Shown piece by piece: positions 14,012-22,431 of a stretch of DNA of 64,000 nucleotides. The position numbers and the translations under genes were made by a program. How positions within the stretch are numbered: position 1 is the first letter of the stretch; each line of letters starts with the position of its first letter. Where the stretch lies: contig JAZKBU010000003.1 of NCBI GenBank assembly GCA_040388375.1, positions 434,001-498,000 of the forward strand. Reading direction: 5' to 3'. This DNA is from Bacteroidota bacterium. Lineage in GTDB: Bacteria; Bacteroidota; Bacteroidia; UKL13-3. The notes beneath the pieces were generated by a model, which was not told where the DNA came from, did not search any database, and saw only the letters and a program-made list of their open reading frames with translations.

Positions 14012-15907
14012 TTAGTAAGCCCTGGCATTGCTGCCTTCGTAATAATTAATAAAAGCTTTGTTTACTACTTTGGTTCCGCCCGGAGTAGGGTAGTGTCCGC
14101 TAAAGTACCAGTCGCCTTTGTGGTTAGGACAAGCTTCGTGTAAATTATCTATGCTTTGGAAAATAATGGCTACCTCCGCTGTAATTTCAGCAGGCGTTAC
14201 AATTTGAGCAATCTTAGCCGATATTTCATCATCAGTAAATAAGCTATACAAATCAATCAGGTAGTTTTTCATTTGCTCCTTAGGTAAGTTTTCCTGCGCT
14301 TTACATTTTTTGTAAACCTCATCAATTTTCTTATCTAATTTACGTTCTTTAACCAAAGCTATCATGGCCTGGAAAGCCACAAAGTCCTTTAAACGACTCA
14401 TGTCAATTCCATAACAGTCAGGATAACGTATTTGCGGAGCCGATGAAACAATCACTATTTTTTTAGGATGTAACCTGTCTAATATACGTAAGATAGAACT
14501 TTTTAAAGTTGTTCCCCTTACAATAGAATCATCAATAACAACAAGCGTATCTACATGGTTTTTAACAATACCATAAGTAACATCGTACACGTGTGCTACC
14601 ATATCTTCCCTGTTAGTATCGTCTGTAATAAAAGTACGCAGTTTAGCATCTTTAACAGCTACTCGTTCCCTGCGCGGGTGCATGGCTAAAATAGTTTTTA
14701 GCTGGCCTTCGTTTATTTCAGAACCTAATTTTTTTATCTGCTCAATTTTATGAATGTTCAGTAAATCGTTTATACCATCAATCATTCCGTAAAATGAAAC
14801 AGCTGCTGTATTCGGTATATAACTGAAAACCGTATTTTCAAAATCGTTACCAACCGATTTCATAATTTTATCAGCCAATAAAAATCCTAATTGTTTGCGT
14901 TCCTTGTAAATATCTTTATCGTTTCCACGGCTAAAATAAATACGTTCAAACGAGCATGCTTTGTTTTCGGCCTGAGGAATAATATTTACCTCACTTATTT
15001 TACCATCTTTTTTTATAATTAAGGCATTACCTCTGCCTAATTCTTTAATATCTCTCAGCGGAATATTGAAACCCGTTTGTATAGCAGGGCGCTCACTGGT
15101 TACTACTGCAATTTCATCATCGTAGTAATAAAAGCAAGGTCTTATTCCATTCGGGTCACGCACTACAAATGCATCTCCGTGACCTAATAAACCGGCCATT
15201 ACATAACCCCCATCCGCATCGCGTAAGGAGCGTTTTAATATATTTTCAATATTTAATTCGCTGGCTATTAAGCTCGATATTTGTTGATTGCTGTGTCCTT
15301 CAATTTTATAGCGCGTAAACAAACGTTGGTTTTCTTCATCTATAAAATGTCCAAATTTCTCAAGCATCGTTACCGTATCAGCTTTTTCACTCGGATGTTG
15401 TCCTAATTCTACCAATACATTAAAAAGCTCGTCAACATTGGTTAAGTTAAAATTACCTGCAAGCATTAAATTTCTGCTCATCCAGTTGTTTTCGCGAATA
15501 AACGGATGGCACAAATCAACACTGTTGCCACCATGCGTTCCGTAACGCAAATGACCTAACAGCAACTCACCCGCAAAAGGTACATTGGAGCGCAAGTAAT
15601 CAGGGTCCTTTAATTGCTCTTTGGTACCCGATTTGGTAATTTTTTTATTTAGCTTTTCAAAAATTTCCGCTATGGCGTTGCTGCCATTGGCACGTTGCCT
15701 GTTAATATAAGTTTCGCCCGGTAAAGCATTAATTTTAATGGTTCCAACACCGGCACCGTCTTGCCCCCGGTTATGCTGTTTTTCCATTAAAAGATAAAGG
15801 CGCTTTAAACCGTATAATACAGAGCCATACTTTTGTTCATAAAAACTTAACGGTTTTAAAAGGCGGATAAGGGCTATTCCGCATTCGTGTTTGATAGGAT
15901 CACTCAT
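14012..15907 (-). CDS. Long amidophosphoribosyltransferase (PurF) homologue
   Basis: This 631-residue protein has a class II glutamine amidotransferase domain at the N-terminus and a phosphoribosyltransferase domain at the C-terminus. Cys9 in HECGIA is the expected nucleophile after an eight-residue propeptide-like leader; QHNRGQDGAG (near 44-53), LGHLRYGTHG and RDPNGIRPC are standard PurF motifs. The PRPP loop is VVIDDSIVRGTT. It is about 130 residues longer than ordinary PurF, with insertions in the glutaminase half and a C-terminal extension. Bacteroidota often carry such a long form besides a normal PurF; whether it makes phosphoribosylamine is unknown. A -7 element lies at 15919-15926. 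Confidence 0.9.
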   Translation of the reverse strand: MSDPIKHECGIALIRLLKPLSFYEQKYGSVLYGLKRLYLLMEKQHNRGQDGAGVGTIKINALPGETYINRQRANGSNAIAEIFEKLNKKITKSGTKEQLKDPDYLRSNVPFAGELLLGHLRYGTHGGNSVDLCHPFIRENNWMSRNLMLAGNFNLTNVDELFNVLVELGQHPSEKADTVTMLEKFGHFIDEENQRLFTRYKIEGHSNQQISSLIASELNIENILKRSLRDADGGYVMAGLLGHGDAFVVRDPNGIRPCFYYYDDEIAVVTSERPAIQTGFNIPLRDIKELGRGNALIIKKDGKISEVNIIPQAENKACSFERIYFSRGNDKDIYKERKQLGFLLADKIMKSVGNDFENTVFSYIPNTAAVSFYGMIDGINDLLNIHKIEQIKKLGSEINEGQLKTILAMHPRRERVAVKDAKLRTFITDDTNREDMVAHVYDVTYGIVKNHVDTLVVIDDSIVRGTTLKSSILRILDRLHPKKIVIVSSAPQIRYPDCYGIDMSRLKDFVAFQAMIALVKERKLDKKIDEVYKKCKAQENLPKEQMKNYLIDLYSLFTDDEISAKIAQIVTPAEITAEVAIIFQSIDNLHEACPNHKGDWYFSGHYPTPGGTKVVNKAFINYYEGSNARAY

Positions 15908-15918
15908 AAAAAGAAGTA

Positions 15919-15926
15919 CAAAAGTA
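15919..15926 (-). promoter_or_regulatory. -7 promoter element TACTTTTG for the PurF homologue
   Basis: An exact TAnnTTTG on the minus strand lies 11 bases before the ATG. A -33 TTG is not found at the usual spacing. Confidence 0.5.
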
Positions 15927-15972
15927 ACCCTTTATTTTAAAATAATAGGTTTAATATGCTAAATTTATTGTA

Positions 15973-16002
15973 TTGAAGTAAAAGAATATTTTGTTAAACT
16001 TG
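15973..16002 (+). promoter_or_regulatory. Promoter TTG-N19-TAAACTTG
   Basis: TTG at 15973-15975 and TAAACTTG at 15995-16002 are 19 bases apart. The -7 element has one mismatch to TAnnTTTG, and the ATG follows 23 bases later. Confidence 0.55.
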
Positions 16003-16025
16003 CCATTCAAAACAAACTAAAGTTA

Positions 16026-17252
16026 ATGAAAAAACTATTTACAATTTTAGCCCTTTCCCTTTCATTTTTTGTAAGCCAGGCCCAACGTTATAAAGATAAA
16101 ATTTTTACCAATGTTACTATTGATAGTGTTGTGTATGGCAATGCTGCCCAATACAATAACATAGCTATTGACCTTAAAATGAATATTTACCAACCAATGG
16201 GAGACACTGCTACCAACCGTCCTTTATTGGTATTGGCACACGGTGGTTCTTTTGTTAATGGAACCCAATACGATGCAGATGTGGTTTACCTTTGTAATGA
16301 GTTTGCAAAACGTGGTTACGTTTGTATTTCTTTACAATACCGTTTAGGGGTTAACATTTCCGAAATAATATTAGACCAAAACCAAGCGGGCCCTCAGTTT
16401 GCCAATGCAGTATGGCGCGGAACGCTTGATGGTAGGGCAGCTGTAAGATATTTAAGAGCCCATTTAAATACTTATAAAATTAGCGCAGGACAAGTATATT
16501 TAGGTGGTGTTTCAGCAGGTGGTGTATTGGGTTTGCATGAAGCCTTTTTAGATTTACCGGGAGAAGTAGGTAACAGCACACCTAAAATTGATACGACCAG
16601 TATTGGTGGAGTTGAAGGCTCAACAGGTTCGCCCGGATATAGCTGGAGAGTAAAAGGTATTATTAACTTATGTGGTGGTTTAGGCGATATAGAATGGATG
16701 CGAAACAATACAAACCTTTCTATATTCAGCGTGCACGGAACCAATGACCAAACTGTTCCTTATAAAACAGATTATTTTTATGCTTCAGGTATTAAAGTAG
16801 CCAGATTAAGCGGCAGTTTTGTGGTAGATTCTATGGCTAAAGCATTGGGCATGAAGTCCGTTTTCTATACTTTCCAAAATGCACCGCATGTTCCTTTTTC
16901 ACCGGGTGTAGGTTCTGCAGAAAGCAGTACTGCTTATATGGATACTACCGAAAGAATGTTAAGCGATTTTTTGTTTGATGATATTAAAACAAACGGGGTA
17001 GGAGTAAAAAGTGTAACAGCTAATACTTTAAAATTATACCCTAATCCGACTAATGGTAAAGTAAATATAGAGTTTAGCAATAACATCTTAAGAAACATAG
17101 AGATTATTGATTTAAGTGGTAAAACAATGAAAGAACTGGTAAGTTCACAAACTATGAATAGCGTAGATGTAAGCGATTTAAAACAAGGTATTTATTTTGT
17201 TAAAGCTTATACTGATAACGGAACCAGCACTCAAAAATTAATAATAGAGTAA
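16026..17252 (+). CDS. Secreted esterase-like alpha/beta hydrolase with T9SS sorting domain
   Basis: This is a 408-residue exported hydrolase. The signal peptide is MKKLFTILALSLSFFVSQA (1-19). Residues 25-320 form a carboxylesterase/lipase-like fold with the HGG oxyanion motif at 72-74, nucleophile elbow GGVSAGG with Ser163, a probable acid in GTNDQTVP and a His in NAPHVPF. The last about 75 residues (LYPNPTNGKVNIEF...GIYFVKAYTDNGTSTQKLIIE) are a type A T9SS sorting domain, so the enzyme is exported across the outer membrane and either released or anchored. Substrate unknown; a short-chain or feruloyl-type ester is possible. A promoter lies upstream and a terminator at 17275. Confidence 0.9.
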   Translation: MKKLFTILALSLSFFVSQAQRYKDKIFTNVTIDSVVYGNAAQYNNIAIDLKMNIYQPMGDTATNRPLLVLAHGGSFVNGTQYDADVVYLCNEFAKRGYVCISLQYRLGVNISEIILDQNQAGPQFANAVWRGTLDGRAAVRYLRAHLNTYKISAGQVYLGGVSAGGVLGLHEAFLDLPGEVGNSTPKIDTTSIGGVEGSTGSPGYSWRVKGIINLCGGLGDIEWMRNNTNLSIFSVHGTNDQTVPYKTDYFYASGIKVARLSGSFVVDSMAKALGMKSVFYTFQNAPHVPFSPGVGSAESSTAYMDTTERMLSDFLFDDIKTNGVGVKSVTANTLKLYPNPTNGKVNIEFSNNILRNIEIIDLSGKTMKELVSSQTMNSVDVSDLKQGIYFVKAYTDNGTSTQKLIIE

Positions 17253-17274
17253 GTTTAAAAATTGTAACTTATGG

Positions 17275-17310
17275 GGGTTATTGCATGTAGTGTGCAATAA
17301 CCCTTTTTTA
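17275..17310 (+). terminator. Terminator after the esterase gene
   Basis: GGGTTATTGCA (17275-17285) pairs perfectly with TGCAATAACCC (17293-17303), followed by a T-run. Confidence 0.9.
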
Positions 17311-17402
17311 TTGTGTAATGTAATCTGTCTTACAAATCCAAACAATTAAAAAAATCGTTTGTTATTTAAAGTTACACATTTGTAGCAGTAAAAATTACCA
17401 AG

Positions 17403-18068
17403 ATGAAAACAATTAAAAATATTACCTATGTAATTACCTTATTGCTTATTTGTATGCATACAGGCTGTGCACAAAACAATAATAAAGCCACTACTAGCAA
17501 AACAAACAATATGACAACAGAAAATTTAGATACTTTACAAACCGCTGTTTTTGGCGCAGGCTGTTTTTGGTGTGTTGAAGCCGTATTTCAACGTATAGAC
17601 GGAGTCGTAAAAATAGAAAGTGGTTATACCAATGGCGATGTGAAAAACCCAACTTACCGCGAGGTATGTTATGGTAAAACCGGCCATGCAGAAGTATGTA
17701 AAATATGGTACGATTCTTCCAAAGTTTCGTTTGAAACACTGCTTTCCGTATTTTGGCAAACACACGACCCAACTACTTTAAACAGACAGGGCAATGATGT
17801 TGGTACTCAATACCGTTCGGGTGTATTTTATACTACCGAAAATCAAAAACTAATAGCCGAAAAATACAAAGCAGAATTAAGCCAGTCAGGTGCTTTTAGT
17901 AGCCCTATTGTAACTGAAATTACAGCGCTGAATAATTATTACCCGGCCGAAGATTACCACCAAGATTATTACAATCAAAATGGGGATCAGCCTTACTGCC
18001 AGTTTGTAATAGCCCCTAAGTTAGAGAAGTTTAAAAAAGTATTTGGCGATAAATTGCGCCAGAAATAA
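17403..18068 (+). CDS. msrA: Peptide-methionine (S)-S-oxide reductase MsrA, lipoprotein
   Basis: This is a 221-residue MsrA that repairs oxidised methionine. The signal [22 protein letters not shown] makes it a lipoprotein with Cys22 lipidated, so it acts in the periplasm. [18 protein letters not shown] begins at 51 and holds the nucleophile Cys54; [48 protein letters not shown] and [10 protein letters not shown] are all canonical. Recycling cysteines normally near the C-terminus appear to be reduced to one (YCQF). No msrB is adjacent. The protein may protect surface proteins against oxidants together with the exported catalase encoded at 51605. Confidence 0.95.
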   Translation: MKTIKNITYVITLLLICMHTGCAQNNNKATTSKTNNMTTENLDTLQTAVFGAGCFWCVEAVFQRIDGVVKIESGYTNGDVKNPTYREVCYGKTGHAEVCKIWYDSSKVSFETLLSVFWQTHDPTTLNRQGNDVGTQYRSGVFYTTENQKLIAEKYKAELSQSGAFSSPIVTEITALNNYYPAEDYHQDYYNQNGDQPYCQFVIAPKLEKFKKVFGDKLRQK

Positions 18069-18070
18069 AC

Positions 18071-18100
18071 TTGCTTAACCTTTTGAATTGGCTACTTTTG
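18071..18100 (+). promoter_or_regulatory. Promoter TTG-N19-TACTTTTG
   Basis: TTG (18071-18073) and TACTTTTG (18093-18100) are separated by 19 bases. The -7 lies 26 bases before ATG 18127 and inside the longer TTG-started frame, which argues for the ATG as start. Confidence 0.75.
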
Positions 18101-18126
18101 TGCTTTGTTTAAAAGTAATTACCACC

Positions 18127-18669
18127 ATGTTTCGTAAACTGTTTTTTGTTTTATGTGCGCTTGTTTTACTGCAAAATGTATATGCACAAAAACAAACCAA
18201 TACTACTTACACACCCGATACCACTAAAATGAGCCGCCCTAAGAAAGCTACCTTGCTGGCTTTCGTACCGGGTTTGGGTCAGATTTACAATAAAAAATAT
18301 TGGAAACTACCTATTGTATATGGTGGCTTTGCTGCATTAATTTATTCGGTTAGTTTTTACCAAAATCAATACGATATATATAGGGTAGCTGTTCAAAAGC
18401 GCAATGCAAAACAACCCATTGGCGATCCTCAAATAGAACCGCTACAGGATTCTTATTTGATTGAATTGAGAGATTTTTACAGGGAAAGCCGCGATTTATC
18501 GTGGATAGGAATTGGCGGTTTATATGCATTGCAAATAATAGATGCGGCTGTTGATGCACATTTGCAAGAATTTGATGTGAGCGAGAATTTAACCCTACGT
18601 TGGGATCCTAGTTACCAAGTAGTTTACGGACACGCCTTTGTTGGAGCATCAGTAAGGTTAAAGTTTTAA
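18127..18669 (+). CDS. DUF5683 domain membrane protein
   Basis: This is a 180-residue protein of the DUF5683 family. From ATG 18127 it begins with a signal peptide (MFRKLFFVLCALVLLQNVYAQ). The family core SRPKKATLLAFVPGLGQIYNKKYWKLPIVYGGFAALIYS has a Gly/Pro-rich turn leading into a membrane segment; a second hydrophobic stretch, WIGIGGLYALQIIDAAVDAHL, follows. The closing strand LTLRWDPSYQVVYGHAFVGASVRLKF may reach the outer membrane. In many Bacteroidota the gene sits near parB or lepB, but no such gene is here. The end overlaps the facing methyltransferase gene by four bases. Confidence 0.88.
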   Translation: MFRKLFFVLCALVLLQNVYAQKQTNTTYTPDTTKMSRPKKATLLAFVPGLGQIYNKKYWKLPIVYGGFAALIYSVSFYQNQYDIYRVAVQKRNAKQPIGDPQIEPLQDSYLIELRDFYRESRDLSWIGIGGLYALQIIDAAVDAHLQEFDVSENLTLRWDPSYQVVYGHAFVGASVRLKF

Positions 18670-19379
18670 GCTTTACGTTTTCCTACTATTAGCCACCTGA
18701 AAGCCCAGGCCCAATTGATGGTAATGTGCAATTGTTTTATTTTCGCCTGCATTAAAATAGTTTCCCAGTCCGTTTTACCGAAAGCCCTCAGTACAGATAG
18801 TTTTGCATCGTTTTTTACCAAGTAAGATTTACTGAATAGACTTGTTAACCATGCTATGGAGTAATAGGCAAACCAATGCCGGTGCAAATCATTAATAACA
18901 AAACCAACTTGAGCATTCTCATCGCACCAACTGATTAAATCACTAATTTCATTATTGCTTAAGTGGTGGGTAAACAAACAGGCCAAAGCAATATCGAACG
19001 AGTAATTAAATTGTGGTAAGTTTCTATAATCGGTTTCTATAAAACTAATTTCCGAAAAAGCGGCACATTGCTTCTTTGCGTAATCAATACAATCTTTTTT
19101 TAAATCAACCCCTAATAAATTAAAGGTGTATCCATTTTTCCTAGCCCATTTTGCCACAAAAATTAAATTATCGCCACCTCCGCAGCCAATATCAATGAGG
19201 GTATAGGTTTTTTGTTTCGATAAATTAAGATATTCCAAGCCTTTAACGGTTACTTTGTGTCCGCCCAGCCAAGTATTGATGAAAGCCAGCTCTTTCAGGT
19301 TTTGGTATAAATCGGCAGTGGGTATATCACTATTGTCTAATAACTCTTTTTGTAACGAACGATTTGAAAATTTGGACAT
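18666..19379 (-). CDS. Class I SAM-dependent methyltransferase
   Basis: This is a 237-residue methyltransferase. Motif I is TLIDIGCGGGDNL near 59-72, followed by LLGVDLKKDCIDYA with the ribose-binding Asp, then FIETDYRNLP and FDIALACLFTHHLSNNEI. The opening RSLQKELLDNSDIPTADLYQNLKELAFINTWLGGHKVTVKGL is shared with a Bacteroidota group that, as I recall, often neighbours a type III polyketide synthase and an FAD-dependent reductase; neither is present here. The substrate is therefore open. The C-terminal part is Trp- and Leu-rich and may form a lid. It is tail to tail with the DUF5683 gene. Confidence 0.88.
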   Translation of the reverse strand: MSKFSNRSLQKELLDNSDIPTADLYQNLKELAFINTWLGGHKVTVKGLEYLNLSKQKTYTLIDIGCGGGDNLIFVAKWARKNGYTFNLLGVDLKKDCIDYAKKQCAAFSEISFIETDYRNLPQFNYSFDIALACLFTHHLSNNEISDLISWCDENAQVGFVINDLHRHWFAYYSIAWLTSLFSKSYLVKNDAKLSVLRAFGKTDWETILMQAKIKQLHITINWAWAFRWLIVGKRKA

Positions 19380-19475
19380 TGTGCATGAGATTGTGATAAC
19401 TTGATTACTAATATAGTTTTAAGAGTTTTGTTTTTGCTTTTTATTTGCAATATAAAATCAATTCTTTATCCCAAA

Positions 19476-20267
19476 ATGAAAAAACACATTTTACTACCCC
19501 TATTTTTACTTTTTGTTTGCCAAGCTACGTGGGCAACTATAACAAAACAAGTAATTAATCAAACGCTTGATTCTACTGTAACATCGTATCAGCTTGACAT
19601 TAATGGAGATCAAGCCTTTGATGCTACTTTTAATTATTTTGCCAATGGTGCTTTTACTATTACAACCCGCGTTGGTAATGGCAATGCTTATATGTTGGCA
19701 ACGGAAACAATAAGCGGCTCCAACAGCCGTCCTTGCAAGGTGTCAAACAACCAAACTTTTACCAGTTTACCAAACTGGAAATCGAATGGCATATTTATCC
19801 ATAGCCCCGGTTTAGGTTATACAGGTTTTGCAGGTACCGGTAATCAATACATAGCAGGTCGCATGAATTTAACAGGCGGTACTGACTATTTCTATTTCTG
19901 GATATTGGTTAATGTAAATTCAACAGGTTCGCAATTAAGTATTTTAAAAACCGCTATGGAAAGTGAGCCTAATTTGGCGTTAACTACCGAAAACGAAGGA
20001 CAGACGGGTGTTGGTTATAAATTATTAAGCAAAACAAAAGTATTTACTTTGTATCCACAACCAGCCAGCAGTAGTGTAGAAGTAATTACTGATGAAAAAA
20101 TTGAAACATATAAAATATTCAATATAAACGGACAACTGATATTGAGTCGTCCAATGCCTACCACTAATGTAATAGATGTAACCAATATATCAAAAGATGT
20201 TTACTTGCTACAGTTATTAAACAATAACGAAATTATCCATATTCAAAAAATTATAATTGATAAATAA
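19476..20267 (+). CDS. Secreted protein with T9SS sorting domain
   Basis: This is a 263-residue exported protein. ATG 19476 gives a clean signal peptide (MKKHILLPLFLLFVCQATWAT); the longer frame from 19401 adds an unrelated hydrophobic stretch. The middle part is beta-rich with SYQLDINGDQAFDATFNY, a calcium-type Asp loop, and a Gly-rich region, but no enzyme motif. Residues about 195-263 are a T9SS type A domain (LYPQPASSSVEVI...DVYLLQLLNNNEIIHIQKIIIDK), with Gln in place of the usual Asn in YPNP. Its stop is one base before the ATG of the M49 peptidase gene, so the two are probably co-transcribed. Confidence 0.8.
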   Translation: MKKHILLPLFLLFVCQATWATITKQVINQTLDSTVTSYQLDINGDQAFDATFNYFANGAFTITTRVGNGNAYMLATETISGSNSRPCKVSNNQTFTSLPNWKSNGIFIHSPGLGYTGFAGTGNQYIAGRMNLTGGTDYFYFWILVNVNSTGSQLSILKTAMESEPNLALTTENEGQTGVGYKLLSKTKVFTLYPQPASSSVEVITDEKIETYKIFNINGQLILSRPMPTTNVIDVTNISKDVYLLQLLNNNEIIHIQKIIIDK

Positions 20268-20268
20268 T

Positions 20269-22350
20269 ATGAAAGTAAACGGTTTACTAGTTACAATAGC
20301 AACAGGAGTAAGTTTAACATTAACCAGTTATGGTAGTAATAACAACATAAAAGGTATGAGTGAAAAAGAAAAAGTGGTAAAGAAAGACAGCTTTGAAGTA
20401 GAGTGCGATCGGTTTGCCGATTTACAAATACTACGTTACCATATTGACGGTTTTGAAAAATTAACGATACAGCAAAAAAAGCTGGCTTATTATTTATTTG
20501 AAGCAGCTAACGCAGGCCGCGATATTATTTACGACCAGAAGTATAAACACAACTTAGCTATCCGTAAAACAATTGAAGCCATTTACAGCAGCTATAAAGG
20601 TGACAGGAAATCGGTAGAGTTTAAACAATTTGAAACTTATGCCAAGCGCGTGTTTTTCTCAAACGGTATTCACCACCATTATTCTAATTTAAAATTTGTA
20701 CCAAGCTGCTCGTTCGAGTTTTTTAGCGGATTAGTTAAAAATACAAATGCAGCTTTGTTACCATTAAAAACCGGAGAGACTGTTGATGCATTTTTAGGTT
20801 CGATGAAAAACATCATGTTCGATCCTAACTTTGAAAGCAAATCGGTTGATTTAGCATCAGGTATTGACAATGTAAAAGCATCGGCTAATAATTTTTATGA
20901 GGGCCTTACCCAACAAGAAGTAGAAGCCTATTACGATGCCCGTATGAAAAAAGACGATGCAGAACCTATTAGTTGGGGTTTAAACAGCAAAATGGTAAAA
21001 GAGAATGGTAACGCAGTAGAAAAAATTTGGAAGTCAGGCGGTATGTACGGTGCTGCTATTGATAAAATAGTTTATTGGTTAGAAAAAGCGGTGAAAGTGG
21101 CGGAAAACGCAAAGCAAGAAAGAGCCTTATCATTGTTAATTGAGTTTTACAAAACAGGCGATTTGAAAAAATGGGACGAATACAATATAGCCTGGGTAGC
21201 TGATACCGAAAGCCGCATAGATGTAGTAAATGGTTTTATTGAAGTATATGGCGATGCAATAGGCAAACGTGCCAGCTACGAAAGTGTAGTTTCTATGAAA
21301 GATATGGAAGCCACCAAACGTATTGCTGCAGTAGCTAAAGAGGCACAATGGTTTGAAAATAATTCACCCATTATGGCTGAGCATAAAAAGAAAGAAGTAA
21401 AAGGAATTACTGCTAAAGTTATTACTGTAATACAAGAAGCAGGTGATGCTGCACCTTCTACACCAATAGGTATTAATTTACCAAATGCCAATTGGATTCG
21501 TCAGCAACACGGTAGTAAATCAGTATCGTTAAGTAATATAGTACACAGTTATAATATAGTGGCCGCTAAAAGTCCTATGTCAAAAGAGTTTGCTGAAAAC
21601 AAAGGACAAATAGAGCGTGCTAAATTACATGGTGCATTGGCAGGCGATTTACATACCGATTTGCATGAAGTAATCGGACATGCTAGCGGACAAATAAACA
21701 AAGGTGTTGGTGACCCTGACCAAACTTTAAAAAATTACGCAAGTACTTTAGAAGAAGCCCGTGCAGACTTAGTGGCTTTATACTATATCATGGATAAAAA
21801 ACTAGTTGATATGGGTGTAATGCCTAGCCTTGAGGTAGGTAAAGCAGAGTACGATAACTATATTATGAATGGATTAATTACCCAATTAACCCGTTTAAAT
21901 GTTGGAGAAAACTTAGAAGAAGCACACATGCGCAACAGACAATTAAATGCTAAATGGGCTTACGAAATGGGTAAAAAAGACAATGTAATAGAGTTTATTA
22001 AACGCGATGGTAAAACCTATGTACGTGTAAATAACTATGAAAAGTTACGCGACTTATTTGGCCAGTTGTTAAAAGAAATCCAACGTATAAAATCAGAAGG
22101 CGATTACAAAGCAGCTACTGCCTTGGTTGAGGGTTACGGTGTAAACGTTGATCAGGAGCTTTTAAAAGAAGTAAAAGAACGTTTTACTAAATTAGATGTA
22201 GCTCCTTACAAAGGTTTTATTCAACCTAAATTAGTACCGGTAATGAAAGGCAATGAAATGGTTGATGTAAAAGTAGAATACCCTAAGAACTTTTTAGAAA
22301 ATCAATTACAGTTGGGTAAACAATACGGAATACTGCCGGTTGAAAACTAA
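20269..22350 (+). CDS. Dipeptidyl peptidase III family zinc peptidase (M49)
   Basis: This is a 693-residue metallopeptidase of family M49, which removes dipeptides from peptide N-termini. The zinc motif HExxGH appears as HEVIGH at 466-471, followed by EEARAD at 495-500 carrying the third zinc ligand. The N-terminus from ATG 20269 looks like a signal peptide (MKVNGLLVTIATGVSLTLTSYG), so the enzyme is probably periplasmic. KDSFEVECDRFADLQILRYHIDGFEKL and the downstream NIMFDPNFESK match bacterial M49 proteins, and the length is near that of Bacteroides homologues. It sits one base after a T9SS-domain protein and is followed by a strong terminator. Confidence 0.92.
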   Translation: MKVNGLLVTIATGVSLTLTSYGSNNNIKGMSEKEKVVKKDSFEVECDRFADLQILRYHIDGFEKLTIQQKKLAYYLFEAANAGRDIIYDQKYKHNLAIRKTIEAIYSSYKGDRKSVEFKQFETYAKRVFFSNGIHHHYSNLKFVPSCSFEFFSGLVKNTNAALLPLKTGETVDAFLGSMKNIMFDPNFESKSVDLASGIDNVKASANNFYEGLTQQEVEAYYDARMKKDDAEPISWGLNSKMVKENGNAVEKIWKSGGMYGAAIDKIVYWLEKAVKVAENAKQERALSLLIEFYKTGDLKKWDEYNIAWVADTESRIDVVNGFIEVYGDAIGKRASYESVVSMKDMEATKRIAAVAKEAQWFENNSPIMAEHKKKEVKGITAKVITVIQEAGDAAPSTPIGINLPNANWIRQQHGSKSVSLSNIVHSYNIVAAKSPMSKEFAENKGQIERAKLHGALAGDLHTDLHEVIGHASGQINKGVGDPDQTLKNYASTLEEARADLVALYYIMDKKLVDMGVMPSLEVGKAEYDNYIMNGLITQLTRLNVGENLEEAHMRNRQLNAKWAYEMGKKDNVIEFIKRDGKTYVRVNNYEKLRDLFGQLLKEIQRIKSEGDYKAATALVEGYGVNVDQELLKEVKERFTKLDVAPYKGFIQPKLVPVMKGNEMVDVKVEYPKNFLENQLQLGKQYGILPVEN

Positions 22351-22367
22351 CCGAAAATTAAATAAAC

Positions 22368-22401
22368 AAAAAAGCTCAACACATTGTGTTGAGCTTTTTT
22401 T
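22368..22401. terminator. Bidirectional terminator
   Basis: AAAAAAGCTCAACACA and its complement form a 16-bp stem (22368-22383 with 22385-22400), with A- and T-runs at the ends. It lies between the M49 gene and the facing PKD-protein gene. Confidence 0.92.
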
Positions 22402-22431
22402 ATGCATGGAGAAATACTTTCAATAACTATT

